Assembly: GCA_937974275.1 (NCBI GenBank)
Contig: CALJIF010000062.1
Span: 1 to 64,000, forward strand
Reading direction: 5' to 3'
Source of the DNA: an uncultured Flavobacteriales bacterium
Lineage (GTDB): Bacteria > Bacteroidota > Bacteroidia > Palsa-965
DNA length: 64,000 nt
Shown here: positions 9,311 to 18,510 of the stretch, one piece after another
Position numbering within the stretch: position 1 is the first letter of the stretch
How the letters are laid out: every line of letters begins with the position of its first letter
Program-made: the position numbers and the translations under genes
The notes under the pieces: generated by a model
What the model saw: only the letters and a program-made list of their open reading frames with translations
Told to the model about the DNA's origin: nothing
The model's database searches: none

Positions 9311-12300
9311 ATGTTCAGAAGGATTCTCTTTTTGTTCGGGATGATCTTCCCTCTTATCAGTCAGGCACAAAATGCACAGCGGGCTTTGGCCAGTTGCCGT
9401 GCGCCTTATTCTAAGGTTGATCTCGACATTAACAACGTAAGGGCAACAATGATGAACGCGGGTGATATGTGGTGGGATTTGAATAGTTCGCATTATGAAA
9501 TTCCTAAAGGCAGCTATAAGCATTCTATTTTTTGTGGAGCCGTTTGGATGTGTGGCGTGGATGACGGCGGACAGTTGCGTGTGGCAGCGATGACGTATCG
9601 GCAAACGGGTTATGATTTTACTTCCGGACCGCTAGACACAACCGATGCCTCCACATTTGATACTATTTGTAATCGCTACGATCATATCTGGAAAGTTAAT
9701 CGTGCAGATGTAGAGGCGTTTCGCGCGAATTATCAAAATCCTGCATACAGCATTCCTGAAGATATACTCAATTGGCCAGGCAATGGGGATGCAACAAATG
9801 GATACGCCAAATATTTAGCACCGTTTACCGATGTAGATGGTGATGGGATTTATAACGCTCGTAATGGGGATTATCCGGCTTTTGCTCTAGATGGAACTAA
9901 TAATTGCGATTATCATTTGTTGGGCGATCAAAGTTTGTGGTGGGTGTTCAATGATAAAGGAAATTTTCATTTCGAAACAGGAGGACAGCAGCTGGGCGTT
10001 GAAGTTCATGCCACAGCGTTCGCGTACAAAAGCAGTCGGGAACACTTGGATAATGCGACGTTTATTCGTTATAAAATTATAAATCGTTCAACTGATACTT
10101 GGAATGACTATTGGTTCGGACAATGGATGAGTCCATCTATTGGTGATGGTGGTGATGATTATGTTGGCTGTGATGTTGGACGTGGTTTGAGTTATGCGTA
10201 TAACGGTGATGTGAATGATGGAGCTACTGCTCAGGCTCAATACTGGACATACGGCGCGCATCCTCCTGCAATCGGAGTTGATTTTTTAAAAGGAACACGT
10301 GCAATTGAAAATGATTTTCAGGATAATGATCACGATTATGTGATCGATGAAGCCGGCGAGACGCATGTAATGTCGGTGTTTAAGACCTATGACGGAGCAG
10401 GAGGTCCGACCAGCTATCCTAATGGCTATATTCACTATTACTATTACCTCAAATCTTTATGGCGTGATGGCTCTCAGCAAACATATGGTGGTAATGGATA
10501 TGGTAATGGAATTCCTTCCAGGTACATGTATCCCGGAACATCCGATATCATGGGGTGGGGAACAGGCGGTATACTGATGCCTAATTGGACAGAAGCTTCT
10601 TCTTTCAATACGCCGTCTTATCGTCGATTCATTGCGAGCGTTGGTCCTACAGTAATGGAGCCGGGTGAAGTAGAAATTGTCACCGTTGGTGTTCCGTGGG
10701 CGCGTGATACGAACGGCACTAATTTCGACGCCATTACAAAACTTCAGGAAGCAGACGACTACATTCAACAATTGTTCGACAATTGTTTTAATACATTAAG
10801 CTGCGCAGATCGTGCCGCACCTGAGTTTTCCTTTATTGCAAACTTCGGCATGTGTCAGTTTACAGCTATTGCAAAAGACGGAACCTACGAATGGGATTTT
10901 GGTGATGGTAAAATCTCTACCGACAAACATCCTATGCATGAATACAAAGAGTCGGGTGAATATATTGTGTGCCTCACAGTCCGCAGCGCTTGTGATACCG
11001 CAACAGTTTGCGATACACTTTTAATTGAAGTGTACGAACACGAATGTGGTCCGAGTCTGGTGCGGTACGAAGGAAAAGGTAACGGCATCATGTGGCTGGA
11101 TATGACGAAAGCGAGCATCGATGCAATTCTCACTGCTCCTGATCATCAAACGTTGTATCCCGAATACGAAGGTGTTCACGGACCGGTGAAAGTAACGTAC
11201 GAAGATTATCATCAGTTACAAGATGGTGAATACCGCATCGCATTCGACAGCGTTACCAATACTGCTCGTTGGCGCCTGTGGAAAGTGGGTGATACTGATA
11301 CGATACGTTCCGATTCCGCAATTCTATACAAGAACAAACAATACATTCCGCAATACGGTATTGCGATTACGGTGCAGCAGGTGGCACAACCGGGTTCGCA
11401 ACGCAATCCCAACAAGAATGGGGTATTGGGCTCCTCCATGGTGTTCGGTGATCCTTCCAAAAATTGGTTAAGCGGAATTCCCGATGATGATTACAACGGT
11501 TCTGCAAATTGGATCCGCGCCGGAAACCGATCAGGAACCGGGTTTTGTGTAGCGGAATTTAACGATCGTTCTATTGGTTCTGTTTTTATTGATAATGATG
11601 AGCATTATGAAAAACTCGTGAACGGAACATGGGGCCCGTATCGTTTATGTGCGGATAATATTAGCCCGACTAACACACAACCGTGTTACGAAACCGGACC
11701 GGGATACCCGAATGCAACAACAACTGTTGCCAACCGGATGGAAAATTTGGCGAACGTGGATGTGGTATTTACTGCGGATAAATCGAAGTGGTCGCGTTGT
11801 GTGGTGTTTGAAATAGGTTCAAATACACAACTCAATGAAAACGCAACATTGCCATTTTTTATGCGGAACCATGCGTCAGTGGACAAGGAAGGACGAACCG
11901 TTGCCGAAGGTGCATTATCGGATCCGAACAATCCTGAAGCTGCAGATTACATAGGTGCTACAGGCATGGGATGGTTTCCCGGATATGCTATTAATGTGGA
12001 AACAGGAGAACGACTGAATATGGCATTTGCGGAAAATTCAGCATTGGTTGGCGAGAACGGGCGCGATATGTTGTGGAATCCGACTGCATCCTTACGTGCT
12101 CCGTTGGGCGCAACACTTTGGGGTGGCATGCATTACATCTATGTTTTCAATCACAATGGTGATGCGGTATACACGACAGGAGCATTAACGGGACAATTGA
12201 AAGATGTTCCGCGATACGATGCCGGAAAGATGATGTACACGATTATGAATTCGACTGTTGCGTCGTCTGAACGCACGGAAATTTTCAGAGATGCGTGTTG

Positions 12301-12721
12301 GGTGAATGTGCCTGTTTTAACTCCCGGACATCAATTGCTGGAAACGGATGTCACGGTGAAGTTGCGCGTGCAAAAGCCGTATGCGAAATATGCTACGTCA
12401 ACAGCTCCGATGAATAACGATTTCCCGTTGTACGGATTCACTATTGATAAAGCGAATTTGGGTTGCAATATTTATGAAGGCAGCGTGCAGGTATTCCCGA
12501 ATCCGTTTATTGATGAATGCACGATTTTGTATCCGAACACCGGAAATTTTGAACACACCTTGGAGTTGTACGATTTGAAAGGTCGCTTGGTGCGAAGAGT
12601 AGAAGGCATTGTGGAAGACCGCATCGTCATTGCCCGTGAAGGTTTATTGAGCGGCGTTTACATCTACGTGTTGAGCGGCGCAAACGGCAATACGTACAAA
12701 GGGAAAATTATTGTTCGGTAA
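9311..12721 (+). CDS. Giant secreted protein with PKD domain and T9SS sorting domain (copy 2 of tandem pair)
   Basis: The protein has 1136 residues from the ATG at 9311, chosen because it places a clean signal peptide (MFRRILFLFGMIFPLISQAQ) at the N-terminus; an earlier in-frame start would overlap the previous gene. It follows copy 1 along its whole length: DLDINNVRATM / AGDMWWDLN, EF-hand-like loop DVDGDGIYNARNGDYP, acidic loop DNDHDYVIDEAGE, PKD motif YEWDFGDG, FPGYAINVETGERLN, and a type A sorting domain (VFPNPFIDECTILY, YDLKGRLVR, GVYIYVL). By eye the stretch around residues 890-1050 is roughly two-thirds identical to copy 1, whereas the PKD region has diverged more. It ends 6 bases before the convergent lipoprotein gene. 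Function unknown; export by T9SS inferred. Confidence 0.93.
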   Translation: MFRRILFLFGMIFPLISQAQNAQRALASCRAPYSKVDLDINNVRATMMNAGDMWWDLNSSHYEIPKGSYKHSIFCGAVWMCGVDDGGQLRVAAMTYRQTGYDFTSGPLDTTDASTFDTICNRYDHIWKVNRADVEAFRANYQNPAYSIPEDILNWPGNGDATNGYAKYLAPFTDVDGDGIYNARNGDYPAFALDGTNNCDYHLLGDQSLWWVFNDKGNFHFETGGQQLGVEVHATAFAYKSSREHLDNATFIRYKIINRSTDTWNDYWFGQWMSPSIGDGGDDYVGCDVGRGLSYAYNGDVNDGATAQAQYWTYGAHPPAIGVDFLKGTRAIENDFQDNDHDYVIDEAGETHVMSVFKTYDGAGGPTSYPNGYIHYYYYLKSLWRDGSQQTYGGNGYGNGIPSRYMYPGTSDIMGWGTGGILMPNWTEASSFNTPSYRRFIASVGPTVMEPGEVEIVTVGVPWARDTNGTNFDAITKLQEADDYIQQLFDNCFNTLSCADRAAPEFSFIANFGMCQFTAIAKDGTYEWDFGDGKISTDKHPMHEYKESGEYIVCLTVRSACDTATVCDTLLIEVYEHECGPSLVRYEGKGNGIMWLDMTKASIDAILTAPDHQTLYPEYEGVHGPVKVTYEDYHQLQDGEYRIAFDSVTNTARWRLWKVGDTDTIRSDSAILYKNKQYIPQYGIAITVQQVAQPGSQRNPNKNGVLGSSMVFGDPSKNWLSGIPDDDYNGSANWIRAGNRSGTGFCVAEFNDRSIGSVFIDNDEHYEKLVNGTWGPYRLCADNISPTNTQPCYETGPGYPNATTTVANRMENLANVDVVFTADKSKWSRCVVFEIGSNTQLNENATLPFFMRNHASVDKEGRTVAEGALSDPNNPEAADYIGATGMGWFPGYAINVETGERLNMAFAENSALVGENGRDMLWNPTASLRAPLGATLWGGMHYIYVFNHNGDAVYTTGALTGQLKDVPRYDAGKMMYTIMNSTVASSERTEIFRDACWVNVPVLTPGHQLLETDVTVKLRVQKPYAKYATSTAPMNNDFPLYGFTIDKANLGCNIYEGSVQVFPNPFIDECTILYPNTGNFEHTLELYDLKGRLVRRVEGIVEDRIVIAREGLLSGVYIYVLSGANGNTYKGKIIVR

Positions 12722-12727
12722 TACGAA

Positions 12728-13231
12728 TTAGCGCGGACGAATCTTTTTATACTTGGTCGTATCGGGCGTTCCGGGAAATGTTTTAGCAACTGATTTTCCT
12801 TCTTCGTTCCACCAGATCCAGTTGCCCACCATTTTTCCTTCGGCATAATAACCTTCCGAACTTTTTTGTCCGTTGGGCCAATACGATACCGCATATCCGG
12901 TGCGCAAGCCGTTATGATAATTGCCTTTGCTCCACAATTTACCATCGCGATAAAACGTGAGCCATTCACCTTCTGCCACACCACCCGCTATTTCTCCACG
13001 TTTGTAAATAATGCCTGTTTCGTATTTCTCCACGTATTCTCCATTGTAAATGGAATCTGAAACACGCTTGGAAACGGGCGCCACGGGCTCACTCACCGTT
13101 ACGCTCGAATTGCCGATGTTAGACGTATCAACTGCGACGGAATCTTTTTTGATATCCTTATTTTCGGTTGTGCCGCACGATACTGCCATCAGCGCTACAC
13201 CTGAAATCAGCGAAATAAAACTACTGCGCAT
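12728..13231 (-). CDS. YwqK/MORN-repeat lipoprotein
   Basis: The protein has 167 residues with a lipoprotein signal (GVALMAVSC, lipidated Cys19), a low-complexity linker and then several short repeats of the YwqK/MORN-variant type (EGEWLTFYRDGKLWSKGNY, TGYAVSYWPNGQKSSEGYY, VGNWIWWNEEGK). Such repeats form beta-hairpin ladders. Automatic pipelines often call this family an antitoxin, but no toxin gene is adjacent here. It overlaps the end of the preceding YwqK gene by 11 bases, so the two are surely co-transcribed with the polyprenyl synthase gene. It is probably an envelope-anchored protein; its partner is unknown. Confidence 0.88.
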   Translation of the reverse strand: MRSSFISLISGVALMAVSCGTTENKDIKKDSVAVDTSNIGNSSVTVSEPVAPVSKRVSDSIYNGEYVEKYETGIIYKRGEIAGGVAEGEWLTFYRDGKLWSKGNYHNGLRTGYAVSYWPNGQKSSEGYYAEGKMVGNWIWWNEEGKSVAKTFPGTPDTTKYKKIRPR

Positions 13232-14024
13232 AAATAATCTCTTTAAACAACTTTTCGTTTTTGTAATATTCTTCGCGTATCAATTTTCCTTCGGGATTAA
13301 AGTACTTCCACTTTTTAATTTTTTTACCATTATTAAAACAACCGGTGGAACTTACTTTACCATTGGTATGATAGGATATCCATTTGTCATTCCATTCACC
13401 GTTCACATATTTCCCTTCTGAGATGATATTACCGTTGGTATCGTAGAATTTCCAGTGACCGATGGCTTTATCTTTCGCCTGCTGTCCGGTAAATTGTAGT
13501 TGTCCGTTGCTATACCAATTTTTGATAATGCCTTCTCCGATTCCATTTTTAAAATTGGCTTCTTCTTTCAATACGCCGTTTTCATGCCACGTGCGCCAGG
13601 TGCCGTGTTTCAATCCGTTGTTATAATATCCCGCTTCGCTTTTTATGGTATCGCTGTGATACTTAACATAAATGCCGTGTTTAATCCCGGCTTTGTATGA
13701 TTCAATTTGTGTGATTTGACCGTTGGGAGCGAACATGCGCCATATCGAATCCATTTTGTCTGCTTTGTAATAACCGTGACTTTCCAGTCGTCCCAACTCA
13801 CTCCAGAAAAACCAGGCTCCTGTTGCTTGTCCATGCGCGTACAATCCTTCCGATTGTTTCATGCCGCCTTGAAAATAAAATATCCAAAGGCCGTTGAGTT
13901 TACCGGTCGAATCAATTTGACCTTCTCCTCGTAATTTACCGTCCGGGTAAAAAACTTTATGCGGCGTTTGACTTTTTACTGCACTACATAAAATAGTAAG
14001 CGCGATTACTACAACTATTCTCAT
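13221..14024 (-). CDS. Secreted YwqK/MORN-repeat protein
   Basis: The protein has 267 residues with a signal peptide (MRIVVVIALTILCSAVKSQ) and then about nine YwqK/MORN-type repeats over the whole mature chain. Typical units are KVFYPDGKLRGEGQID, NGLWIFYFQGGMKQSEGLY and HGTWRTWHENGVLKEEANF. Its start codon overlaps the stop of the polyprenyl synthase gene (ATGA, 14021-14024), and its end overlaps the next lipoprotein gene by 11 bases, so translation of the three is likely coupled. No catalytic motif is visible. It is probably periplasmic or outer-membrane associated, and the isoprenoid gene beside it need not mean a related function. Confidence 0.88.
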   Translation of the reverse strand: MRIVVVIALTILCSAVKSQTPHKVFYPDGKLRGEGQIDSTGKLNGLWIFYFQGGMKQSEGLYAHGQATGAWFFWSELGRLESHGYYKADKMDSIWRMFAPNGQITQIESYKAGIKHGIYVKYHSDTIKSEAGYYNNGLKHGTWRTWHENGVLKEEANFKNGIGEGIIKNWYSNGQLQFTGQQAKDKAIGHWKFYDTNGNIISEGKYVNGEWNDKWISYHTNGKVSSTGCFNNGKKIKKWKYFNPEGKLIREEYYKNEKLFKEIIYAQ

Positions 14025-14995
14025 TTGGTGCGTTCTACTGTAAAGTTGACAAGTTGAATTAAAGAAGATCTTGCAGGAGATTCCGGGAATTCATCAAGAA
14101 TTTGAAGGGCTTTGTTTTTGTATTCGTTCATCTTTTCGGCTGCGTATTCAAGTCCGCCGCTGGTAGTCACAAACTGAATCACTTTCTGCACTTCTTCCGG
14201 CTCTTCGTTATGATTTTTAATAATATTAATAATGCGTCGTTTCTCGCTGCGATCCACTTTATTCAACGCGAAGATCAACGGCAGCGTCATTTTCTTTTCT
14301 TTAATATCAATACCGCTCGGTTTGCCGATATCTCCGGATCCGTAATCAAACAAATCATCTTTAATTTGAAAAGCAATACCGGTATATTCTCCGAACTGAT
14401 GCATTTTTTTAATGATCGTTTCATCCCGGGTAACGCTAGCCGCACCTGACGCACAGCACGAAGCAATTAATGATGCTGTCTTTTGTCGGATGATTTCAAA
14501 ATAAACGGGTTCCTGAATATCCAGTCGGCGTGCTTTTTCAATTTGCAACAGTTCTCCTTCACTCATTTCGCGAACAGCACGGGAAACAATTTGTAACAAA
14601 TGAAAATCGTTATTGTCCACAGAAAGTAATAAACCTCGCGACAACAGGTAATCGCCGACTAACACAGCTATTTTGTTTTTCCAAAGTGCATTTACGGAAA
14701 AGAAACCGCGACGCATATTGGAGTCGTCCACTACATCATCATGAACCAATGTTGCAGTATGCAATAATTCAATGAGTGCTGCCGCCCGATGTGTCGATTC
14801 ATTCAACTCGCCGCACATTTTCGCACTTAAAAAAACGAACATGGGACGCAGCTGTTTGCCTTTCCGCTTCACGATGTAAGCCGTAATCTTGTCCAACAAT
14901 GGAACAGAACTTTTCATCGAGTCGCGAAACTTTCCCTCAAAGAGTTCCAGTTCTTGTGCAACGGGTGCTTTAATCTGTTCTACTGTCGATTTCAT
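14021..14995 (-). CDS. ispB: Long-chain all-trans polyprenyl diphosphate synthase
   Basis: The protein has 324 residues and is a class I trans-prenyltransferase that extends allylic diphosphates with isopentenyl diphosphate. The first aspartate-rich motif is DDVVD at 86-90, with the following arginines in NMRRG. The second is DDLFDY at 213-218. The residue five places before the first motif is a small one (Ala81), with no bulky aromatic nearby. In characterised enzymes this goes with long products (C35-C45) rather than farnesyl or geranylgeranyl diphosphate. The product is therefore probably the menaquinone side chain; the symbol ispB is used in that sense. A TACCTTCG promoter-like element lies at 15005-15012, 9 bases before the start. 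It heads or continues an operon with two YwqK-repeat genes. Confidence 0.93.
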   Translation of the reverse strand: MKSTVEQIKAPVAQELELFEGKFRDSMKSSVPLLDKITAYIVKRKGKQLRPMFVFLSAKMCGELNESTHRAAALIELLHTATLVHDDVVDDSNMRRGFFSVNALWKNKIAVLVGDYLLSRGLLLSVDNNDFHLLQIVSRAVREMSEGELLQIEKARRLDIQEPVYFEIIRQKTASLIASCCASGAASVTRDETIIKKMHQFGEYTGIAFQIKDDLFDYGSGDIGKPSGIDIKEKKMTLPLIFALNKVDRSEKRRIINIIKNHNEEPEEVQKVIQFVTTSGGLEYAAEKMNEYKNKALQILDEFPESPARSSLIQLVNFTVERTK

Positions 14996-15028
14996 AAGGC
15001 CATCACGAAGGTACGTGTAAAAACGCTC

Positions 15029-16573
15029 TTACGTTCCGATTTTCACATCGGCCAATTTATACGTCGTACCCTTTTGTCCAAACAAATACAACTGCTTTTC
15101 GTTCTCCTGCAGGAATAATTTCGGGCGCAAAATAATTTTCAGATCCGAGGTCTTGAACATGGCTTGTTTACTGAATTCGCCATCTTTACTTACGGTAACC
15201 AGCACCGCTACGGACTTCATCGGTTGTGTCATGGAGCGCAATTTGGTATTCGCCGGATCTAAGTTTTTCGGATGATCATTATACATGATGTAAATGTTAG
15301 GCCCGGAAACAGCGAGTGCGAAAGACAAATAATAACCACCATCGTTGCGGCTGGTTTGATCTTTAGGAATATGTGTCGTCCACGCAATTTCTCCATTCGG
15401 ATTAATGCTCACCATAATGATGTCATCGTAATGGTAATAATCGGTGCAACTGGTGGCGCCGGTTCTGGGATCTGTGGTGCAAACGGTTTCCACAAAAAAC
15501 TCTTCTGCAACCATGATCAATCCGCCATCATCACGCAATACGAGATAACGCAGTTCGTAATCGCTGAGTTCGCGTTGTTTTTTGACGCTTTTTTCACTCA
15601 TAAAGTTGAGCAGGAAATCGGGCGTAAACTCTTTATAGCTGCTGGATACAACCTGTTTCGTTTTGCGATCGATTTTCATGAAAAAAGTACCCGCCATATC
15701 CCGCGAATTTTTGTTGGAATAAAAGCCTCCACTCAAAATATTGCCGGCGTTATCTAACGTGATAGTTACCTCCGTAATGTATTTCGGTGTTAATGTGAGG
15801 TGGTATTCCTTTAGTGAATCGTACACAGCATCATACACCAGTACATCGTGGAAATAAGTAGGCTTTTTCTTACGGTCTTCTTTGGAAATATTTTCCTTGT
15901 CCATCTGCACGTAAGCCAACACGTACACTTCATCTTTTTTGGTGATGATGAATTTCTTCAGCGAAAAATCTTTGTCTTTGTAAGGCAATTTCATTTCACG
16001 AACCCACTTTTTTTTCAGGTCATGATCTATCAGCGTTAACTTAAAGGCTTCGCTGGAATACTTGTCATAAGGAGGATTAGTGACAACAAGAATGCCGCTG
16101 GAATCATCGTTTACGTAATGATAGAAGCTTCCACGGTTACGAGATTTTGTATCCTGTAAAACATCAACAGGAGTCCAGGGTTTTGCAACATTTCCATCTG
16201 TGCCGATGATTTGTGCATAGCATGTGGTGGATCGCTTGTCGCGATCGTAATACGTGCCGAAAACCATCAATGTGTTTTTGATGAAGAAGAAATTGGTGAT
16301 GGTTAATCTCGAATCACCAATCTGAGCGGGAATGGGTTTTGAATACACGAGGTTCATATCGCTCTTGCGGTATTTTTCGATTCGGTATTCCGAAACGCGC
16401 ATACCGGCGATTTTAACCCGTGTGGCATAAACGGCGTCGTTGTCAGCGCCAACCAGATCTAACAGTTGTGTGCGTTTTTCGGCTTTAACCGGAACGCCCC
16501 AGGTGATATCGATTTGGGCAAAAGTGTGTGATCCCATGATCCACAACACTACGAGAAGAAAAAAGTGTTTCAT
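15029..16573 (-). CDS. Secreted protein of unknown function
   Basis: The protein has 514 residues with a clear signal peptide (MKHFFLLVVLWIMGSHTFAQ). The mature chain is rich in beta-strand-like segments and looks like a propeller or repeated-sheet fold (for example VYATRVKIAGMRVSEYRIEKY and ILVVTNPPYDKYSSEAFKL). I do not recognise a family or catalytic motif. No C-terminal T9SS sorting domain is visible, so it is probably periplasmic. It ends 33 bases before the polyprenyl synthase gene on the same strand and may be the first gene of that operon. It is divergent from the outer-membrane-like gene at 16612 with 38 bases between the start codons. Confidence 0.8.
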   Translation of the reverse strand: MKHFFLLVVLWIMGSHTFAQIDITWGVPVKAEKRTQLLDLVGADNDAVYATRVKIAGMRVSEYRIEKYRKSDMNLVYSKPIPAQIGDSRLTITNFFFIKNTLMVFGTYYDRDKRSTTCYAQIIGTDGNVAKPWTPVDVLQDTKSRNRGSFYHYVNDDSSGILVVTNPPYDKYSSEAFKLTLIDHDLKKKWVREMKLPYKDKDFSLKKFIITKKDEVYVLAYVQMDKENISKEDRKKKPTYFHDVLVYDAVYDSLKEYHLTLTPKYITEVTITLDNAGNILSGGFYSNKNSRDMAGTFFMKIDRKTKQVVSSSYKEFTPDFLLNFMSEKSVKKQRELSDYELRYLVLRDDGGLIMVAEEFFVETVCTTDPRTGATSCTDYYHYDDIIMVSINPNGEIAWTTHIPKDQTSRNDGGYYLSFALAVSGPNIYIMYNDHPKNLDPANTKLRSMTQPMKSVAVLVTVSKDGEFSKQAMFKTSDLKIILRPKLFLQENEKQLYLFGQKGTTYKLADVKIGT

Positions 16574-16586
16574 CGACGATTTACGG

Positions 16587-16594
16587 TAATTTTG
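16587..16594 (+). promoter_or_regulatory. -7 promoter element (TAATTTTG)
   Basis: An exact TAnnTTTG match 17 bases before the ATG at 16612, in the short divergent gap. A GTTT upstream could serve as a weak -33 element. Confidence 0.5.
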
Positions 16595-16611
16595 TAAAGT
16601 TATTCAATATC

Positions 16612-17349
16612 ATGTATCGTCTTCTAATCCTTCTTCTCGCACTTGGTATCCGGTTGCAAAGCAGCGCACAGGTGGTATTGAAGAATGATTCTTCGGAAAC
16701 ACGAAGCGATACCATTCGTGTGCGTGTGCGCCAGCATCCCGGTCAAAAACCGATTGAATATAAAGGCTCACCAATTATTACCGATAGTGTAGCACGCGCA
16801 ATAAAAGCAAGTGCCGTTAATTTAATTCGAGGAGAATTCAGTGTATTATATGAACACCGCCTTTCCCGCAGATGGAGCGCAACCGGTGGATTCGGCGTAA
16901 CATGGACCGATTACTATTATGAGTTAGCCTTCAATAATGCACGATTTTTAGGATTCGGTGCTGAAGCATCGCGCTCCGTTTTTAAGGGCGGCTGGGCGTT
17001 GCGCGCAGAGCTGAAGCGTTTTTATGGCCCGGGTGCAAACGGTATTGGAGGTGCATACCTGGGCGCACAAGGCGCGCTGCGTACATGGAATATGGATTAC
17101 CTGAAGTTTAACGGACTCAGCGATATTCCAACGCCTGTTTCACGCAGCTGGACGGACATTGGAATGATTTGGGGATACAATTCGGTTGAGGCCAATGATA
17201 ATTGGTTTTGGGATGCACATGTTGCCATGGGGATTCGTTTGCGCAATGAAGATCGCGTGCGCGGTTCGGGTATTGATGCGGTAGTAGAGAACAATAATTT
17301 CGTGTTGCCCTATTTCGGCATCAACTTGCTTTTCGGTTTTACGCTTTGA
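16612..17349 (+). CDS. Probable outer-membrane beta-barrel protein
   Basis: The protein has 245 residues with a signal peptide (MYRLLILLLALGIRLQSSAQ). The mature part alternates hydrophobic and polar residues, with many aromatic ends to strands (WSATGGFGVTWTDYYYEL, WALRAELKRFYGPG), and it ends in FGINLLFGFTL. The terminal aromatic-rich strand fits the 8- to 10-strand outer-membrane barrels common in Bacteroidota. It is convergent with rlmN, with 5 bases between their stop codons. No family name can be given; ligand and role are unknown. Confidence 0.75.
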   Translation: MYRLLILLLALGIRLQSSAQVVLKNDSSETRSDTIRVRVRQHPGQKPIEYKGSPIITDSVARAIKASAVNLIRGEFSVLYEHRLSRRWSATGGFGVTWTDYYYELAFNNARFLGFGAEASRSVFKGGWALRAELKRFYGPGANGIGGAYLGAQGALRTWNMDYLKFNGLSDIPTPVSRSWTDIGMIWGYNSVEANDNWFWDAHVAMGIRLRNEDRVRGSGIDAVVENNNFVLPYFGINLLFGFTL

Positions 17350-17354
17350 AGCAA

Positions 17355-18440
17355 TTATTTTTTCAGTACGGTTCCCGAATCGGTTTTCAGTATCGCCTCA
17401 TTTTTGTTCGCTAATTGTCCGCAAGCTGCATCAATGTCTTTTCCGCGACTGCGGCGCACGTTAACGATAATTCCTTTTTCTTCCAGAACTGCTTTGAAAC
17501 GATCGAGTCGTTGAGGTAATGTCTGCTGAAACTCCCCGTCATCAATCGGATTGTATTCAATGATGTTCACTTTCGCTTTTACACGTCTGCAATAAGCGGC
17601 TAATTCCTGCGCGTCCTGAATGCCATCGTTGAAATCACGGAATACAATGAATTCGAAGGTTACACGGGTGCCTGTTTTTTCGTAAAAATAATTCAGTGCT
17701 TCCGCCAATGCATCCAGTGAATTCTGTTCGTTGATCGGCATAATTTGATTACGCTTTTCATCATTGGCAGCATGTAACGACAAGGCAAGATTAAATTTCA
17801 CTTCATCATCGCCCAGCTTTTTAATCATTTTCGCAATGCCTGCAGTAGAAACCGTAATACGTTGCGGTGACATACCCAGGCCGTCGGGAGAAGTAATGCG
17901 TTCGATAGACGTCATCATGTTTTTATAATTGAGCAATGGTTCGCCCATGCCCATATACACGATGTTGGTTAACGACTGATCATAATGTTGCTTCGCCTGA
18001 TCGCGGATCAAAACCACCTGATCATATATTTCTTCCGCTTCAAGATTGCGAATGCGGGCCAACTTCCCGGTAGCACAAAATTTGCATGTTAAGCTGCAGC
18101 CTACTTGTGAAGAGATGCACGCGGTCATGCGTGAATCGGTTGGAATTAAAACGCCTTCCACAATGTTACCATCCGAAAGTTTGAACGCGTCTTTAATCGT
18201 ACGGTCTTTAGAAACCTGAAACGAATCGATACTCACCGGCAGAAACGTGAAGTGCTCTTCCAGTAACTGTCGTGTGTTTTTGGAGAGATTGGTCATGGAT
18301 TCGAAATCCGTAACCGATTTTTGCCACAACCATTCCCAGATCTGCTTTGCGCGAAACCCTTTTTCCCCATGCGATTCGAGGAATGATTTGATTTCGTCCA
18401 AATTTAAGGAGCGAATACTGGGCTTCGTTTTCGTTGACAT
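17355..18440 (-). CDS. rlmN: Dual-specificity 23S rRNA/tRNA adenine C2-methyltransferase RlmN
   Basis: The protein has 361 residues. This radical-SAM enzyme methylates A2503 of 23S rRNA and A37 of some tRNAs. The 4Fe-4S ligands are in a CxxxCxxC motif at C115, C119 and C122 (CSLTCKFCATG). GEPLLNY and the C-terminal cysteine in DIDAACGQL match the family. The ATG at 18440 is chosen over an in-frame start 28 codons upstream because it gives the usual N-terminus (SLNLDEIKSFL) and because a full promoter sits just before it. That promoter places the transcript start almost on the ATG. The gene is divergent from the amidohydrolase at 18511. Confidence 0.96.
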   Translation of the reverse strand: MSTKTKPSIRSLNLDEIKSFLESHGEKGFRAKQIWEWLWQKSVTDFESMTNLSKNTRQLLEEHFTFLPVSIDSFQVSKDRTIKDAFKLSDGNIVEGVLIPTDSRMTACISSQVGCSLTCKFCATGKLARIRNLEAEEIYDQVVLIRDQAKQHYDQSLTNIVYMGMGEPLLNYKNMMTSIERITSPDGLGMSPQRITVSTAGIAKMIKKLGDDEVKFNLALSLHAANDEKRNQIMPINEQNSLDALAEALNYFYEKTGTRVTFEFIVFRDFNDGIQDAQELAAYCRRVKAKVNIIEYNPIDDGEFQQTLPQRLDRFKAVLEEKGIIVNVRRSRGKDIDAACGQLANKNEAILKTDSGTVLKK

Positions 18441-18444
18441 GCTG

Positions 18445-18476
18445 CAAAGGTACAACGGACAATGATCCGATTGCAA
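18445..18476 (-). promoter_or_regulatory. Promoter of rlmN (TTG-N21-TACCTTTG), nearly leaderless
   Basis: On the minus strand, TTG (18474-18476) and TACCTTTG (18445-18452) are separated by 21 bases, matching the Bacteroidota vegetative promoter. Only 4 bases separate the element from the ATG at 18440, so the mRNA leader must be absent or a few bases long. Confidence 0.7.
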
Positions 18477-18510
18477 GTTGGAAAGAAAGACTATATTAGT
18501 ACGGCAAATC

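Noticed and set aside
12728..14024. Toxin-antitoxin system based on the YwqK-type proteins
   Set aside because: No toxin gene is adjacent, both proteins carry export signals, and the operon partner is a polyprenyl synthase.
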